Shown here one piece after another: positions 26,418 to 35,433 of a stretch of DNA of 64,000 nucleotides. The stretch comes from Myxococcota bacterium (GTDB lineage Bacteria; Myxococcota_A; Bradymonadia; UBA7976; UBA1532). The stretch lies in the NCBI GenBank assembly GCA_963169045.1, contig CAUJDF010000042.1, positions 184,711 through 248,710 on the forward strand. The letters run 5' to 3'. The notes under the pieces are model-generated. The model made no database searches and was not told where the DNA came from. It worked only from the letters and a program-made list of their open reading frames with translations. Both the position numbers and the translations under genes were made by a program. The first letter of the stretch is position 1; every line of letters starts with the position of its first letter.

Positions 26418-29193
26418 GACCGCAGGTCCGGGTTGGGGTTCTCGATGCGCGCGAGGTGTCGCGTGCGCGGGAAGGTGCCGACCTCGTTCAGCACGGCGTA
26501 CGCGTGCAGCTCGGCGCGGCGCTTCGACACCTCCGCGCCGGGATCGCTCACGAGGCCGAAGACGAGCGCGCCCGTGGGGCACGTCTGGGCGCAGGCGGTC
26601 GTCACCGGGACGGCCTCGATGGGACGGCCGCCCGTGCGCGCCTCGATCTCGGCGCCGCGCAGGCGCTGCACGCAGTAGGTGCACTTCTCCATCACGCCGC
26701 GCGCCCGCACCGTCACGTCCGGGTTGGCGTGCATGCGCAACACGTCCTCGTCGCCGCGGTGCCACTCGAGCCAGTTGAAGCGCCGCACCTTGTACGGGCA
26801 GTTGTTGGAGCAGTAGCGCGTGCCGACGCAGCGGTTGTAGGTCATCTCGTTGATGCCATCGTGGCTGTGCGACGTGGCATTGACGGGACAGACGTACTCG
26901 CAGGGCGCCTTCTCGCAGTGCACGCACATCATCGGCTGGAACGCCGGCCCGCGCGCGCCGTCGTACACGTCGATGCGCAGCCAGTGCATCTCGCGGCCGA
27001 GCCGGACCTGCGCCTTGCCGACCATCGGGATGTTGTTCTCGGCGACACACGCGACGACACACGCGCTGCAGCCGGTACACAACGTCTGGTCGACGACCAT
27101 GCCCCACTGCTGCGTCCGTGGCACGTCACTGCGGTTCGGCAGCAGCGAGGGGGGCGGCGTGTTCTGGGCGACGGCGAACTGCGGATCGGCGCGCCAGTCG
27201 GCCAGCGTCCTCCTGAGCAGGATCGGGCGCCCGTGCGGGTCGCGGTGCGGCTGCGTGGTGGCGAGCGCGTGTCGCTCGCCGGTGGCGCGCACCTCGACGC
27301 CGGGCACGATCCAGGGCTCGCGGCCCGTGCGCAGCGGCGACACGTCGACGCCGTGCTGCGGGGCGAGCGCGCCGCCGGCGCGGCGACCGTAGCCCGTCCA
27401 CACGGCGACGGCGCCCTCGGCCTGGCCCGCGAGGACCCACACGGGGAGCCGGATGGCCGCGTCCCCGCGTCGGATCTCGACGACGTCCTCGTTCGCGACG
27501 CCCAGGCGCGCCGCGGTCGCGGGCGCGAGGACGGCGGCGTTGTCGTAGACCAGCTTCGTCACGGGCTCGGGCAGCTCGCGCAGCCAGACGTTGTGGGCGC
27601 GGCGGCCGTCGTCCGTGCGCGGGTCGCGCACGAGGTCGAGCACGAGGCCGGCGTCGGCGGCGGGCGACGGGAGCGCGCGGGCGACGGCGTCCCAGTCGAC
27701 GTCGCGGCGTGGCGCGGGCGCGGCGGCGGTGTCGTCGAAGACGCCGCGCGGCAGAGCCGCCTCGAGCCGCTCGCCCCACCGCCTCGCGAGGCGGTCGCGC
27801 AGGTCGGGGGCGCGGTCGCCGGCGAGCATCGCCAGCACGCCGTCGGGCGTGTGACCGGCGACGAGCGGCCGGACGAGCGGCTGCACGGGGGCCGCCGTCC
27901 CGTCGTAGGCGCGGGTGTCGCCCCAGCGCTCGAAGTCGTGCAGCGCCGGCAGGAGCCACGTCGCCGATTCCGCAGTCTCGTCGGGCAGATAGGCGAGGTG
28001 GACGCGCTCGCGGGCCTTCGCCGCCGCCGTCGCCCAGCCGAGGTCGGGCGAGAGCTCGAAGGCCGGGTTGGTCTCGAGCGTGACGAGGGTGTCGACGGCG
28101 CCGCCGCGGAGCGCGTCGACGAGGGCAGCGGCGTCGAACGCGGCGGTGCCCGCGCCGAGGAGGGGCGACGGCGCCCACGTCACCGGGCCCCCGAGCGCCG
28201 CGTTCAGCGCGATGCCGACGAGGTGCGCCGCGACGGGCTGGCGGCGGCCGACGAACACGGCGACCTCGCCGCGGCAGGCGACGAGGTCGCGGGCCACCGC
28301 CTCCGCCCAGGCGCGGTGCGCGCTGCGCTCGAGGGAGGCGCGGGCCGCGATCGGGACGGGGAGCCCCGCCTGTGCGAGGGCGCCGAGCAGCGCCGCGCCC
28401 ACGTGCACCACCTCGTTGCCCGGCACGGCCAGGCGGTGGTCGGCGGCCACGCCGGTGGGCGTGACGAAGCTCTCGACGACGTAGGTGCGGCTCATCTCGC
28501 CGTCGGGGCCGTGCACGCGGCGCCGCACGGCCCAGTCGCGCGACCAGCGGATCCAGTTCGGCTCGTCGGCGAGGAAGTCGGCGTCGAGCGAGACGATGCG
28601 CGTTGCGCGCGTGAGGTCGTAGCGCGGCTCGAGCGGCTCGCCGAAGGCCTGGCGCGCTGCCTCCCAGCGGGCGACGTCGCCGCCGGAGAAGCGCACGGAC
28701 GCCCGCGGATACAGCGCCAGCAGCTCCTCGATCAGCCTCGCGCGCAGCGGCGAGGCGGTCGGCGCCAGCAACAGGCAGAGGCCCTCGCCGGCGCGGCGGA
28801 CCCAGGGCGCGTCGCCGCGCGCACCGAAGCGGGCCAGGAACGCGTCCCAGGCGGCGGGCCGGCCGTCGTGGAGCAGCGCGCGCAGGCGGTCCCGATCGTA
28901 CAGGTCGAGGATGCGCGCCTGCTCCGCCGCGCCGAGCGCGCCCAGGCTGGCCGGGTGCAGCGGGTTGCCTTCGAGCTTCGTGGGATGTCCGGTGTGGCAC
29001 TCTCCCAGCACGCCCACGCCGTAGCCGTCCACCTCGACGCTCGTGGCGTAGGTGTCGGCGCGGCCCGGCACCGACTCGGGCGGGCGGCGCACATACGGCA
29101 CGATCTGTCCCTTGTCGACCTGAAGGCACCCCTCGAGGCCCCAGGCGGCGGCCGCCGCCGAGAGCGTGCGCAGGAAGTCGCGGCGCGTGGGTC

Positions 29194-29197
<4 letters not shown>
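26414..29197 (-). CDS. actB: Alternative complex III subunit ActB (molybdopterin-like plus Fe-S)
   Basis: From ATG 29197 the protein is 927 residues. It has a Tat signal (MRPTRRDFLRTLSAAAAAWG). The large N-terminal domain is related to molybdopterin oxidoreductases but, as in other ActB proteins, shows no obvious metal-binding N-terminal cluster. The C-terminal ferredoxin-like part has four cysteine blocks (CTGCSACVVACVAEN, CVHCEKAPCEYVCP, CVGTRYCSNNCP, CTYCVQR...CAQTCP), enough for several Fe-S clusters. It carries electrons from the quinol site to the heme subunit. The longer track start at 29920 is false, as it runs into actA. Confidence 0.95.
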
Positions 29198-29832
<635 letters not shown>

Positions 29833-29848
29833 CGATGGGGGGATGAGA

Positions 29849-29867
29849 GCGACCTCGCGCAGGTCGC
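29849..29867 (-). promoter_or_regulatory. Hairpin in the actA leader
   Basis: GCGACCT-N5-AGGTCGC, a perfect 7-bp stem in the 41-bp gap between the peptidase fusion and actA. It could weaken read-through or stabilise the 5' end of a processed act/cta message. There is no T-tract and no obvious separate promoter for actA in so short a gap. Confidence 0.4.
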
Positions 29868-29873
29868 CCGGAT

Positions 29874-32009
29874 TCAGCGCGGGGGCGCGTCCAGCGGAAT
29901 GCGGCCGTCGAAGCCGACACCCGAGTCGATGAGACGTCCGCTGCCGTCGACGTGCACGAAGGCGGGGGTGGAACGCACGGCGAAGAGCTGATGGGCCTGG
30001 TCGGCGAGGTCGAGGGCGATGGGGAACGGGAAGGGCCGGCCGCCGAGGCGGAACTTCGCGTGGAAGGCGGCGACGTCGGCGGCGGGCTCGTTGGTGATGG
30101 CGACGACCTGGGCGTTGTGGCTGATGGCCCAGCGCTTGAGCGCCGGCAGCGCGCGCTTGCAGGGGCCGCAGTGGGTCGCCCAGAAGAAGAGGACGGTGGG
30201 GCGGTCCTCGGAGAGCTTCGGCAGCGGCGGGGCGCCCTCGAGGGCGCCGAGCTCCAGGGCGGGCACGGCGTCGCCCGGCTCGAGGGGCCGCAGCGGCAGC
30301 GGCATGGGGACGAGGCGGACGGGCACCACCTCGGTGCCGCCGTCGCGCAGGACGGTGATCCGGGCGGTGTGTCCCGCGCCGGCGAGGGCGACGTGGGCGC
30401 GCAGCTCGCCGGTCGCGTTCAGGGGCGCGTCGTCGAACTTCACGAGCACATCGCCGGCGCGCAGGCCCGCGGCGCCGCCGGGGCCGTCGGCGCGCACGTC
30501 CTTGACCTTGGCGCCCGCGGGGCCCTCGTCGTAGGTCACGCCGAGGTACGCGGGGCGCAGCTCGGCCACGCCGGCGACGAGTGTGTCGACGGGCGGCAGC
30601 GGCTCCATCGCCGGCGGCTCGTCCTTCGGGCGTGGCGCGGCGCCGGCCAGCGTGACCGGGGGCAGGAGCGGCGCCTCCTCGCAGGCGCGCAGCTGCTCGA
30701 GCTGGTCGCGCGCGGGCGCCGAGAGGAGCGGCGGCGCGGCGAGGCGCGCGTAGAGGTACGCGATGCGCAGCGCGGCGGCCTCCTGCAGCTCGAGGCGCTC
30801 GCTCAGCTCGTCGCCGCGGCGGACGCGCGCGTTGACGGCGGCGAGGCGCGCGTCGAGCGCGGGGTGCTCGACGAGCGACGCCTTGAGCTGCTTCACGATG
30901 CCGCGGCGCGCGTTGACGCGCGCGTCGCGCGGGGCGGCGCGCGCGAGCTGGACGGTGAACGGCTCGGCGAGGCGCGCGCGGTCGGCGCCGATCACGGCGT
31001 CCCAGCGGTCGGACCACTCGTCGAGGGCGAAGAGGGCGGCGTCGACGCGGCGGCGGACCTGCTCGGTGGCGGCGAAGGTCGACACGTCGCCGAGGCCGTA
31101 CTGGCGCGCGATGCGCTGCGCGAGCCGGCGGGCGGGCGCGTCGGCGGGGACCTGCGCGAGCCGCGCGTCGACGAGCGCGGCCACCGTCTGCCCGCGGCGC
31201 TCGGCCTCCTCGGCCAGCGTCCGGTACAGGAAGGCGTCGCTCGTCAGGTGCGGCGTGTCGGGCGTGTCGTCGGTGAGCATTGCCTCGTCGGTGGCGGCGG
31301 CGACGGTGCCGTGCCGCTGCAACCCCGCGAGAAACTTCTGGAAATGGCCGATGTCCTGCCGCTCGGCGAGCTCGGGGAAGCACCCGTAGGCCGGCCGGTC
31401 GGGCATGGCTGCGAAGCTGCCGCAGAGGTTCTCGCGCTCGAGGTGCAGGCCGGCGAAGCCGCCGCCGTAGCACTGGGACATCCAGAGCACGACGCGCACC
31501 CCTTCGGGGACGGGGCGCAGATCGGCGGCCAGCTCCTGCGTCGTCCAGCTCTCGCCCCAGAGCGAGATGCGCGTGTCCCACTCGCCCTTCGGGTCGGGCT
31601 GGCCGTGGTCGGTGACGGCGAGCAGCAGCGTGTCGCCCGGTTGCAGGCGGCCGCCCTCGCGGGCGAGCCAGGCCTTGAGGGCGCGGCGCTTGGCGGGGCG
31701 CGGCTCGTAGCCCGGGAAGGTCGTGTCCTCGAGCGCCGGGCCGACGCGGGTGGCCTCGTCGAGGCGCGTCCCGTGGAGCAGCCAGTCGTCGCGGACGGCG
31801 TCCTCGGGCCGGACGACGGCGCGGTCCGCTCCGGGCGCGGCGCCGTCGGCCCAGAACACGGCGATGTCCGCCTTCGGGATGCCGCGCGCCTCGGCGGCCT
31901 CGACGAGGGCCCGCACGTGGACGGCGTGGCTGTTGTAGTTCTCGGCCGCCTCGCCCCCTCCGGCGAGGACGAGCACCTTGAGCGCGGCGAGGAGAAGCGG
32001 AGAGCCCAT
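29874..32009 (-). CDS. Clan-CD cysteine peptidase - PDZ - thioredoxin fusion
   Basis: A 711-residue protein from ATG 32009. Residues 10-260 resemble a legumain/caspase-type (C13, clan CD) peptidase. The strand KVLVLAGGG comes first, then catalytic His135 in AVTDHGQPD and Cys180 in VVLWMSQCYGGGF. A helical middle (about 270-470) leads to a PDZ domain (about 485-565, LGVTYDEGPAGAKVKDV...GLRAGDVLVKFDD). A TlpA-like thioredoxin domain follows (about 585-705) with FFWATHCGPCKRALP and the cis-Pro loop RSTPAFV. The N-terminus is weakly hydrophobic and may or may not be a signal peptide. The 41-bp gaps on both sides place it between the sigma-54 activator and actA, possibly co-transcribed. The fusion is unusual. 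Confidence 0.8.
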   Translation of the reverse strand: MGSPLLLAALKVLVLAGGGEAAENYNSHAVHVRALVEAAEARGIPKADIAVFWADGAAPGADRAVVRPEDAVRDDWLLHGTRLDEATRVGPALEDTTFPGYEPRPAKRRALKAWLAREGGRLQPGDTLLLAVTDHGQPDPKGEWDTRISLWGESWTTQELAADLRPVPEGVRVVLWMSQCYGGGFAGLHLERENLCGSFAAMPDRPAYGCFPELAERQDIGHFQKFLAGLQRHGTVAAATDEAMLTDDTPDTPHLTSDAFLYRTLAEEAERRGQTVAALVDARLAQVPADAPARRLAQRIARQYGLGDVSTFAATEQVRRRVDAALFALDEWSDRWDAVIGADRARLAEPFTVQLARAAPRDARVNARRGIVKQLKASLVEHPALDARLAAVNARVRRGDELSERLELQEAAALRIAYLYARLAAPPLLSAPARDQLEQLRACEEAPLLPPVTLAGAAPRPKDEPPAMEPLPPVDTLVAGVAELRPAYLGVTYDEGPAGAKVKDVRADGPGGAAGLRAGDVLVKFDDAPLNATGELRAHVALAGAGHTARITVLRDGGTEVVPVRLVPMPLPLRPLEPGDAVPALELGALEGAPPLPKLSEDRPTVLFFWATHCGPCKRALPALKRWAISHNAQVVAITNEPAADVAAFHAKFRLGGRPFPFPIALDLADQAHQLFAVRSTPAFVHVDGSGRLIDSGVGFDGRIPLDAPPR

Positions 32010-32050
32010 GCCGAGATGATACGTGGCGCGCCGCGAAGACGCGCCACGAC

Positions 32051-33586
32051 TCACGCGCGACGGACGCCGAGCTTCTGCATGCGCGACTGCAGGGTGGTCG
32101 GCTTGAGGCCGAGCAGATCGGCGGCGCCGCCGGGGCCGTAGACGCGGCCGTTCGTGCGCGTCAGGACGGCCTCGATGTGCAGGCGCTGCACCTCGTCGAG
32201 CGTGCGCACGGGCGCGTCCTCCGGGGGCGGAGGCGCGGCCCGGCGGACGTTGCCCGGCGCCTCGAAGAGCGAGGGCTCGAGGTCCCCCTCCGGCTGCAGG
32301 ATGGTGGCGCGCTCGAGGGCGTTGACGAGCTGGCGGACGTTGCCCGGCCAGGGCAGCGCGCGCAGGCGTTCGGCGGTGGCGCGCGGCAGCGTCCAGGGCC
32401 CGCGGCCGGTGCGCAGCGCGAGGCCGCGCAGGACGTCCTCGGCGATCGGCACCACGTCCTCGGGGCGGTCGCGCAGCGGCGGCAGGCGCAGCGGGAAGAC
32501 GTCGAGGCGATAGAGCAGGTCCTCGCGGAAGCGCCCGTCGCGCACGGCGGCGGCGAGATCGACGTTCGTCGCGGCGAGGATGCGGACGTCGACGCGCACC
32601 GTCTGGTCCGCGCCGACCGGCTCGAACGTGCCCTCCTGCAGCACGCGCAGCAGCTTGGCCTGCGCGCCCGCCGGCAGGTCGCCCACCTCGTCGAGCAGGA
32701 GCGTGCCGCCGTTGGCGGTGAGGAAGCGCCCGGGGCGCGCCCCGGTCGCGCCGGAGAAGGCGCCCTTCACGTGGCCGAAGAGCTCGGATTCGACGAGGTT
32801 TTCGGGCAGCGCGGCGCAGTTGATCTTCACGAACGGCTGATCGCGGCGGCGGCTCCAGTCGTGGAGGGCCTGGGCGAGGACCTCCTTGCCGGCGCCGGTC
32901 TCGCCGAGGAGGAGGACCGGCGTGTCGGTGACCGCCACCTGGCGGGCCTGGCGGGCGAGGCGCTGCACGACGGGCGAGCGGCTGTGCTCGAAGCGGGCGG
33001 TCGCGTCGGTGGGGCGGCCGGCCTCCTCCGCGAGCAGGCGGCTGTGCTCCTGCAGGCGCAGGCGGTAGCGGTCGAGCAGGCGCGCCTGCTCCGCGTGCAG
33101 AAAGGCGAGCGCCACGATCTGCCCGTAGACGCCGGCGAGGCCGACCATCTCCGGCGCGTAGGGCCGACAGACGCCGCGGTCGAGCGTGATGACACCGAGC
33201 GTGCGGTCGCCGGCGAAGAGGGGCACGACCATGCAGGCGTGCCCCGCGGGCAGGTCGAGCACGCCGTCGTACGGGTCGCCCTCGTCGGAGGCGTGGTGGT
33301 GCTCGAGCATGGCGATCGGCTGCCGCGTCTCGAGGGCGCGTCGCACGGTGGGGTAACGTCGCAGGGTGATCCGGTGACGGTGCACCTCGGGGCGCGCGAG
33401 CGGCCCGCGGGCGGCGCGAACACTGAGCTCGTCGCCGTGCAGCTCGAGGACGGCCGCGAGGTCGTAGGGCACGAGGGCCGCGAGCGAGTCGAGCGCGCGC
33501 CCGAGGACGTCGTCGAGCGAGTCCGGATGTCCGGCGAGGCGGGCGATCTCCCGCAGGTCGGCGGTGTAATCGACGATGTCCGGCAT
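32051..33586 (-). CDS. Sigma-54 activator with GAF sensor (NorR-like layout)
   Basis: A 511-residue protein from ATG 33586. It has an N-terminal GAF sensor domain (about 20-165) and a central AAA+ domain (about 190-420) with [20 protein letters not shown] (the sigma-54 contact loop) and LLDEVGDLP. The C-terminal Fis-type helix-turn-helix (about 470-511) reads [21 protein letters not shown]. The order GAF-AAA-HTH matches NorR and relatives, which sense NO or other small molecules. It is divergent from ahpC. The spacer carries three matching operator-like repeats and a sigma-54 promoter facing ahpC, so the peroxidase operon is the expected target. Confidence 0.93.
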   Translation of the reverse strand: MPDIVDYTADLREIARLAGHPDSLDDVLGRALDSLAALVPYDLAAVLELHGDELSVRAARGPLARPEVHRHRITLRRYPTVRRALETRQPIAMLEHHHASDEGDPYDGVLDLPAGHACMVVPLFAGDRTLGVITLDRGVCRPYAPEMVGLAGVYGQIVALAFLHAEQARLLDRYRLRLQEHSRLLAEEAGRPTDATARFEHSRSPVVQRLARQARQVAVTDTPVLLLGETGAGKEVLAQALHDWSRRRDQPFVKINCAALPENLVESELFGHVKGAFSGATGARPGRFLTANGGTLLLDEVGDLPAGAQAKLLRVLQEGTFEPVGADQTVRVDVRILAATNVDLAAAVRDGRFREDLLYRLDVFPLRLPPLRDRPEDVVPIAEDVLRGLALRTGRGPWTLPRATAERLRALPWPGNVRQLVNALERATILQPEGDLEPSLFEAPGNVRRAAPPPPEDAPVRTLDEVQRLHIEAVLTRTNGRVYGPGGAADLLGLKPTTLQSRMQKLGVRRA

Positions 33587-33602
33587 GGCGCGCTCCGTGT
33601 GA

Positions 33603-33655
33603 CGAGATTTCGTTGGATGCACCGACATTTCGGTGCGTCGCGCAACGAAATTTCG
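33603..33655. promoter_or_regulatory. Three operator-like repeats CGANATTTCG
   Basis: CGAGATTTCG (33603-33612), CGACATTTCG (33623-33632) and CGAAATTTCG (33646-33655) share nine of ten bases at spacings of 20 and 23 bases, about two helical turns. Each is a dyad or near dyad; the second lies in the longer GCACCGA-N4-TCGGTGC, and the third is the perfect palindrome ACGAAATTTCGT. They lie 34-86 bases upstream of the ahpC sigma-54 promoter, the expected place for enhancer sites of the adjacent activator. Confidence 0.75.
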
Positions 33656-33688
33656 TCGACGGCGGCGGAAAACGCCGCGGCGCCGGGT

Positions 33689-33703
33689 TGGCACGGCGCC
33701 TGC
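33689..33703 (+). promoter_or_regulatory. Sigma-54 promoter for ahpC, TGGCAC-N5-CTGC
   Basis: TTGGCACGGCGCCTGCT matches the -24/-12 consensus except C for the first T of TTGC, with GG and GC 12 bases apart. Transcription would start near 33715, leaving a 44-base leader before the ahpC ATG. Confidence 0.8.
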
Positions 33704-33758
33704 TCAAGGGGCACGGCGTGGCGGCAACGACGCCGCCCCAACCCCCGAGGAGAGAGCC

Positions 33759-34289
33759 ATGTTGACGATCGGCGACCGCCTTCCGAACTTCGACCTGACC
33801 GCCGTGGTGAGCCGCGACAAGAACGAGGCCTTCAAGCAGATCCACCAGGACAGCTTCCCCGGCAAGTGGAAGGTCCTGTTCTTCTGGCCGATGGACTTCA
33901 CGTTCATCTGCCCGACGGAGATCGCGGCCTTCGGCAAGCGCAACCGCGACTTCAACGACCGCGACGCGGTCATCCTCGGCGCCAGCACCGACACGCACTA
34001 CGTGCACCTCGCCTGGCGCAACGACCACCCGGACCTGAAGGACCTGCCCTACCCGATGCTCGCCGACACCAAGCGCGAGCTGGCGACGGCGCTGGGCATC
34101 CTGCACAAGACCGACGGCGTCGCGCTGCGCGCCACGTTCATCGTCGACCCGGACAACGTCATCCGCTGGGTGAGCGTGAACGACCTGTCGGTGGGCCGCA
34201 GCGTGGACGAGACGCTCCGCGTGCTCGACGCGCTCCAGACCGACGAGCTCTGCCCCTGCAACTGGCAGAAGGGCGACCCCACTCTCTGA
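33759..34289 (+). CDS. ahpC: AhpC-type peroxiredoxin
   Basis: ATG 33759 follows GAGGAGAG and gives 176 residues. The peroxidatic cysteine sits in MDFTFICPTE (about residue 50) with the Thr and the later Arg (RATFIV) of the active site. The C-terminal LCPCNW supplies resolving cysteines, as in actinobacterial AhpC, which are reduced by an AhpD partner. It reduces hydrogen peroxide and organic peroxides in the cytosol. It is the first gene of an ahpC-ahpD-dps set behind a sigma-54 promoter. Confidence 0.95.
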   Translation: MLTIGDRLPNFDLTAVVSRDKNEAFKQIHQDSFPGKWKVLFFWPMDFTFICPTEIAAFGKRNRDFNDRDAVILGASTDTHYVHLAWRNDHPDLKDLPYPMLADTKRELATALGILHKTDGVALRATFIVDPDNVIRWVSVNDLSVGRSVDETLRVLDALQTDELCPCNWQKGDPTL

Positions 34290-34325
34290 AACGACGCGCT
34301 GACGACGATTCGACAGGAGGAAACC

Positions 34326-34850
34326 GTGAACGCGATCGACGCCCTGCGGGACCGGATCCCCGACCCGGCCCGCGACATCTCCGTGAACCTGCAGTCGGTG
34401 CTGACGCAAGGGTCGCTGAGCGAGGCGCAGCGCTGGGGCGTCGCGCTCGCGGTGGCCCTCGCGTCGGGCAACGCCGACCTGGCCCGCGCCATCGCCGCCG
34501 ACGGGGCGGGCGCGGGCCCGGCGGTGGCCGACGACGCCCGCGCCGCGGCCGCGCTGATGGCGATGAACAACGTGTACTACCGCTTCCGACATCAGATCGG
34601 GAAGGCGACGTACACCGAGAAGCCGGCGCGCCTGCGCATGCAGCGGATCGTGAAACCGCTGACGAACAAAGCGGATTTCGAGCTGATGTGCCTCGCGGTG
34701 AGCGCGGTGAACGGCTGCGAGGCGTGCGTGCGCGCCCACGAGCGCTCCGTGCTCGAGCTGGGCCTGACCGAGGAGCACGTCCACGACGCGGTGCGCGTCG
34801 CGGCGGTGGTCCGCGCCGCCGCCGTGACGCTGTCGATGCCGGCGATCTGA
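34326..34850 (+). CDS. ahpD: Alkyl hydroperoxidase AhpD
   Basis: A GTG at 34326 preceded by CAGGAGGAAACC gives 174 residues. The AhpD motif CEACVRAHE (Cys131 and Cys134, with the nearby His) is the thiol-disulfide centre that re-reduces AhpC. The acidic residue upstream (DFELMCLAVSAVNG) matches the family. It lies 36 bp after ahpC, and the pairing with a CPC-type AhpC fits the known AhpC-AhpD couple. Confidence 0.93.
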   Translation: MNAIDALRDRIPDPARDISVNLQSVLTQGSLSEAQRWGVALAVALASGNADLARAIAADGAGAGPAVADDARAAAALMAMNNVYYRFRHQIGKATYTEKPARLRMQRIVKPLTNKADFELMCLAVSAVNGCEACVRAHERSVLELGLTEEHVHDAVRVAAVVRAAAVTLSMPAI

Positions 34851-34910
34851 ACGCGACCGACGGCCCGCGGGGGACGTCGGTTCGAGACACTCCGGGAGCG
34901 AGGTGATCTC

Positions 34911-35390
34911 ATGAAGGGCAACAAGAACGGCGGCGTCGGCATCGCGCCCGAGCACCGCAAGCGCATCGCCGGCGATCTCGGTCGCCTGTTGGCGGACACC
35001 TACCTGCTGCAGCTCAAGACGCAGAACTACCACTGGAACGTGACGGGGCCGATGTTCGTCCAGCTGCACGCGCTGTTCGAGACACAGTACGAGCAGCTCT
35101 CCGAGGCGGTGGACGAGCTGGCCGAACGCATCCGGGCGCTGGGCGAGCCGGCGCCGGGCACCTTCCGGCAATTCAAGGACCTGGCCTCGGTGAAGGAGGA
35201 CGACTCGCTGCCCGAGGCGAAGGAGATGGTGCGGCTGCTGGCGGAGTGCCACGAGGTGTGCGCCCGCAACACGCGCCAGGTCATCCCGCGCGCCGACGAG
35301 GCCGGCGACGACGTCACCGCCGACCTGCTGACCGAGCGCCTGGCCGCGCACGAGAAGAGCGTCTGGATGCTGCGCGCGATTCTCGGCTGA
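34911..35390 (+). CDS. dps: Dps-type DNA-binding ferritin
   Basis: A 159-residue four-helix protein with the Dps ferroxidase signature across subunits (NYHWNVTGPMFVQLHALFETQYEQLSEAVDELAERIRALG). It forms dodecamers that oxidise and store iron with H2O2 and can coat DNA. The lysine-rich N-terminus (MKGNKNGGVG) could bind DNA. It lies 60 bp after ahpD, behind GGGAGCGAGG, and completes the oxidative-stress set. Confidence 0.95.
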   Translation: MKGNKNGGVGIAPEHRKRIAGDLGRLLADTYLLQLKTQNYHWNVTGPMFVQLHALFETQYEQLSEAVDELAERIRALGEPAPGTFRQFKDLASVKEDDSLPEAKEMVRLLAECHEVCARNTRQVIPRADEAGDDVTADLLTERLAAHEKSVWMLRAILG

Positions 35391-35420
35391 AGCGCGAGGG
35401 CATTCCCCGATACTCCCCGA

Positions 35421-35426
35421 TATCAT
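35421..35426 (+). promoter_or_regulatory. -10-like TATCAT directly before the cysteine-repeat lipoprotein
   Basis: TATCAT matches TATAAT at five of six bases and ends seven bases before ATG 35434, so transcription would start at or next to the start codon (leaderless candidate). No convincing -35 was found. Confidence 0.4.
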
Positions 35427-35433
35427 CGCGGGC

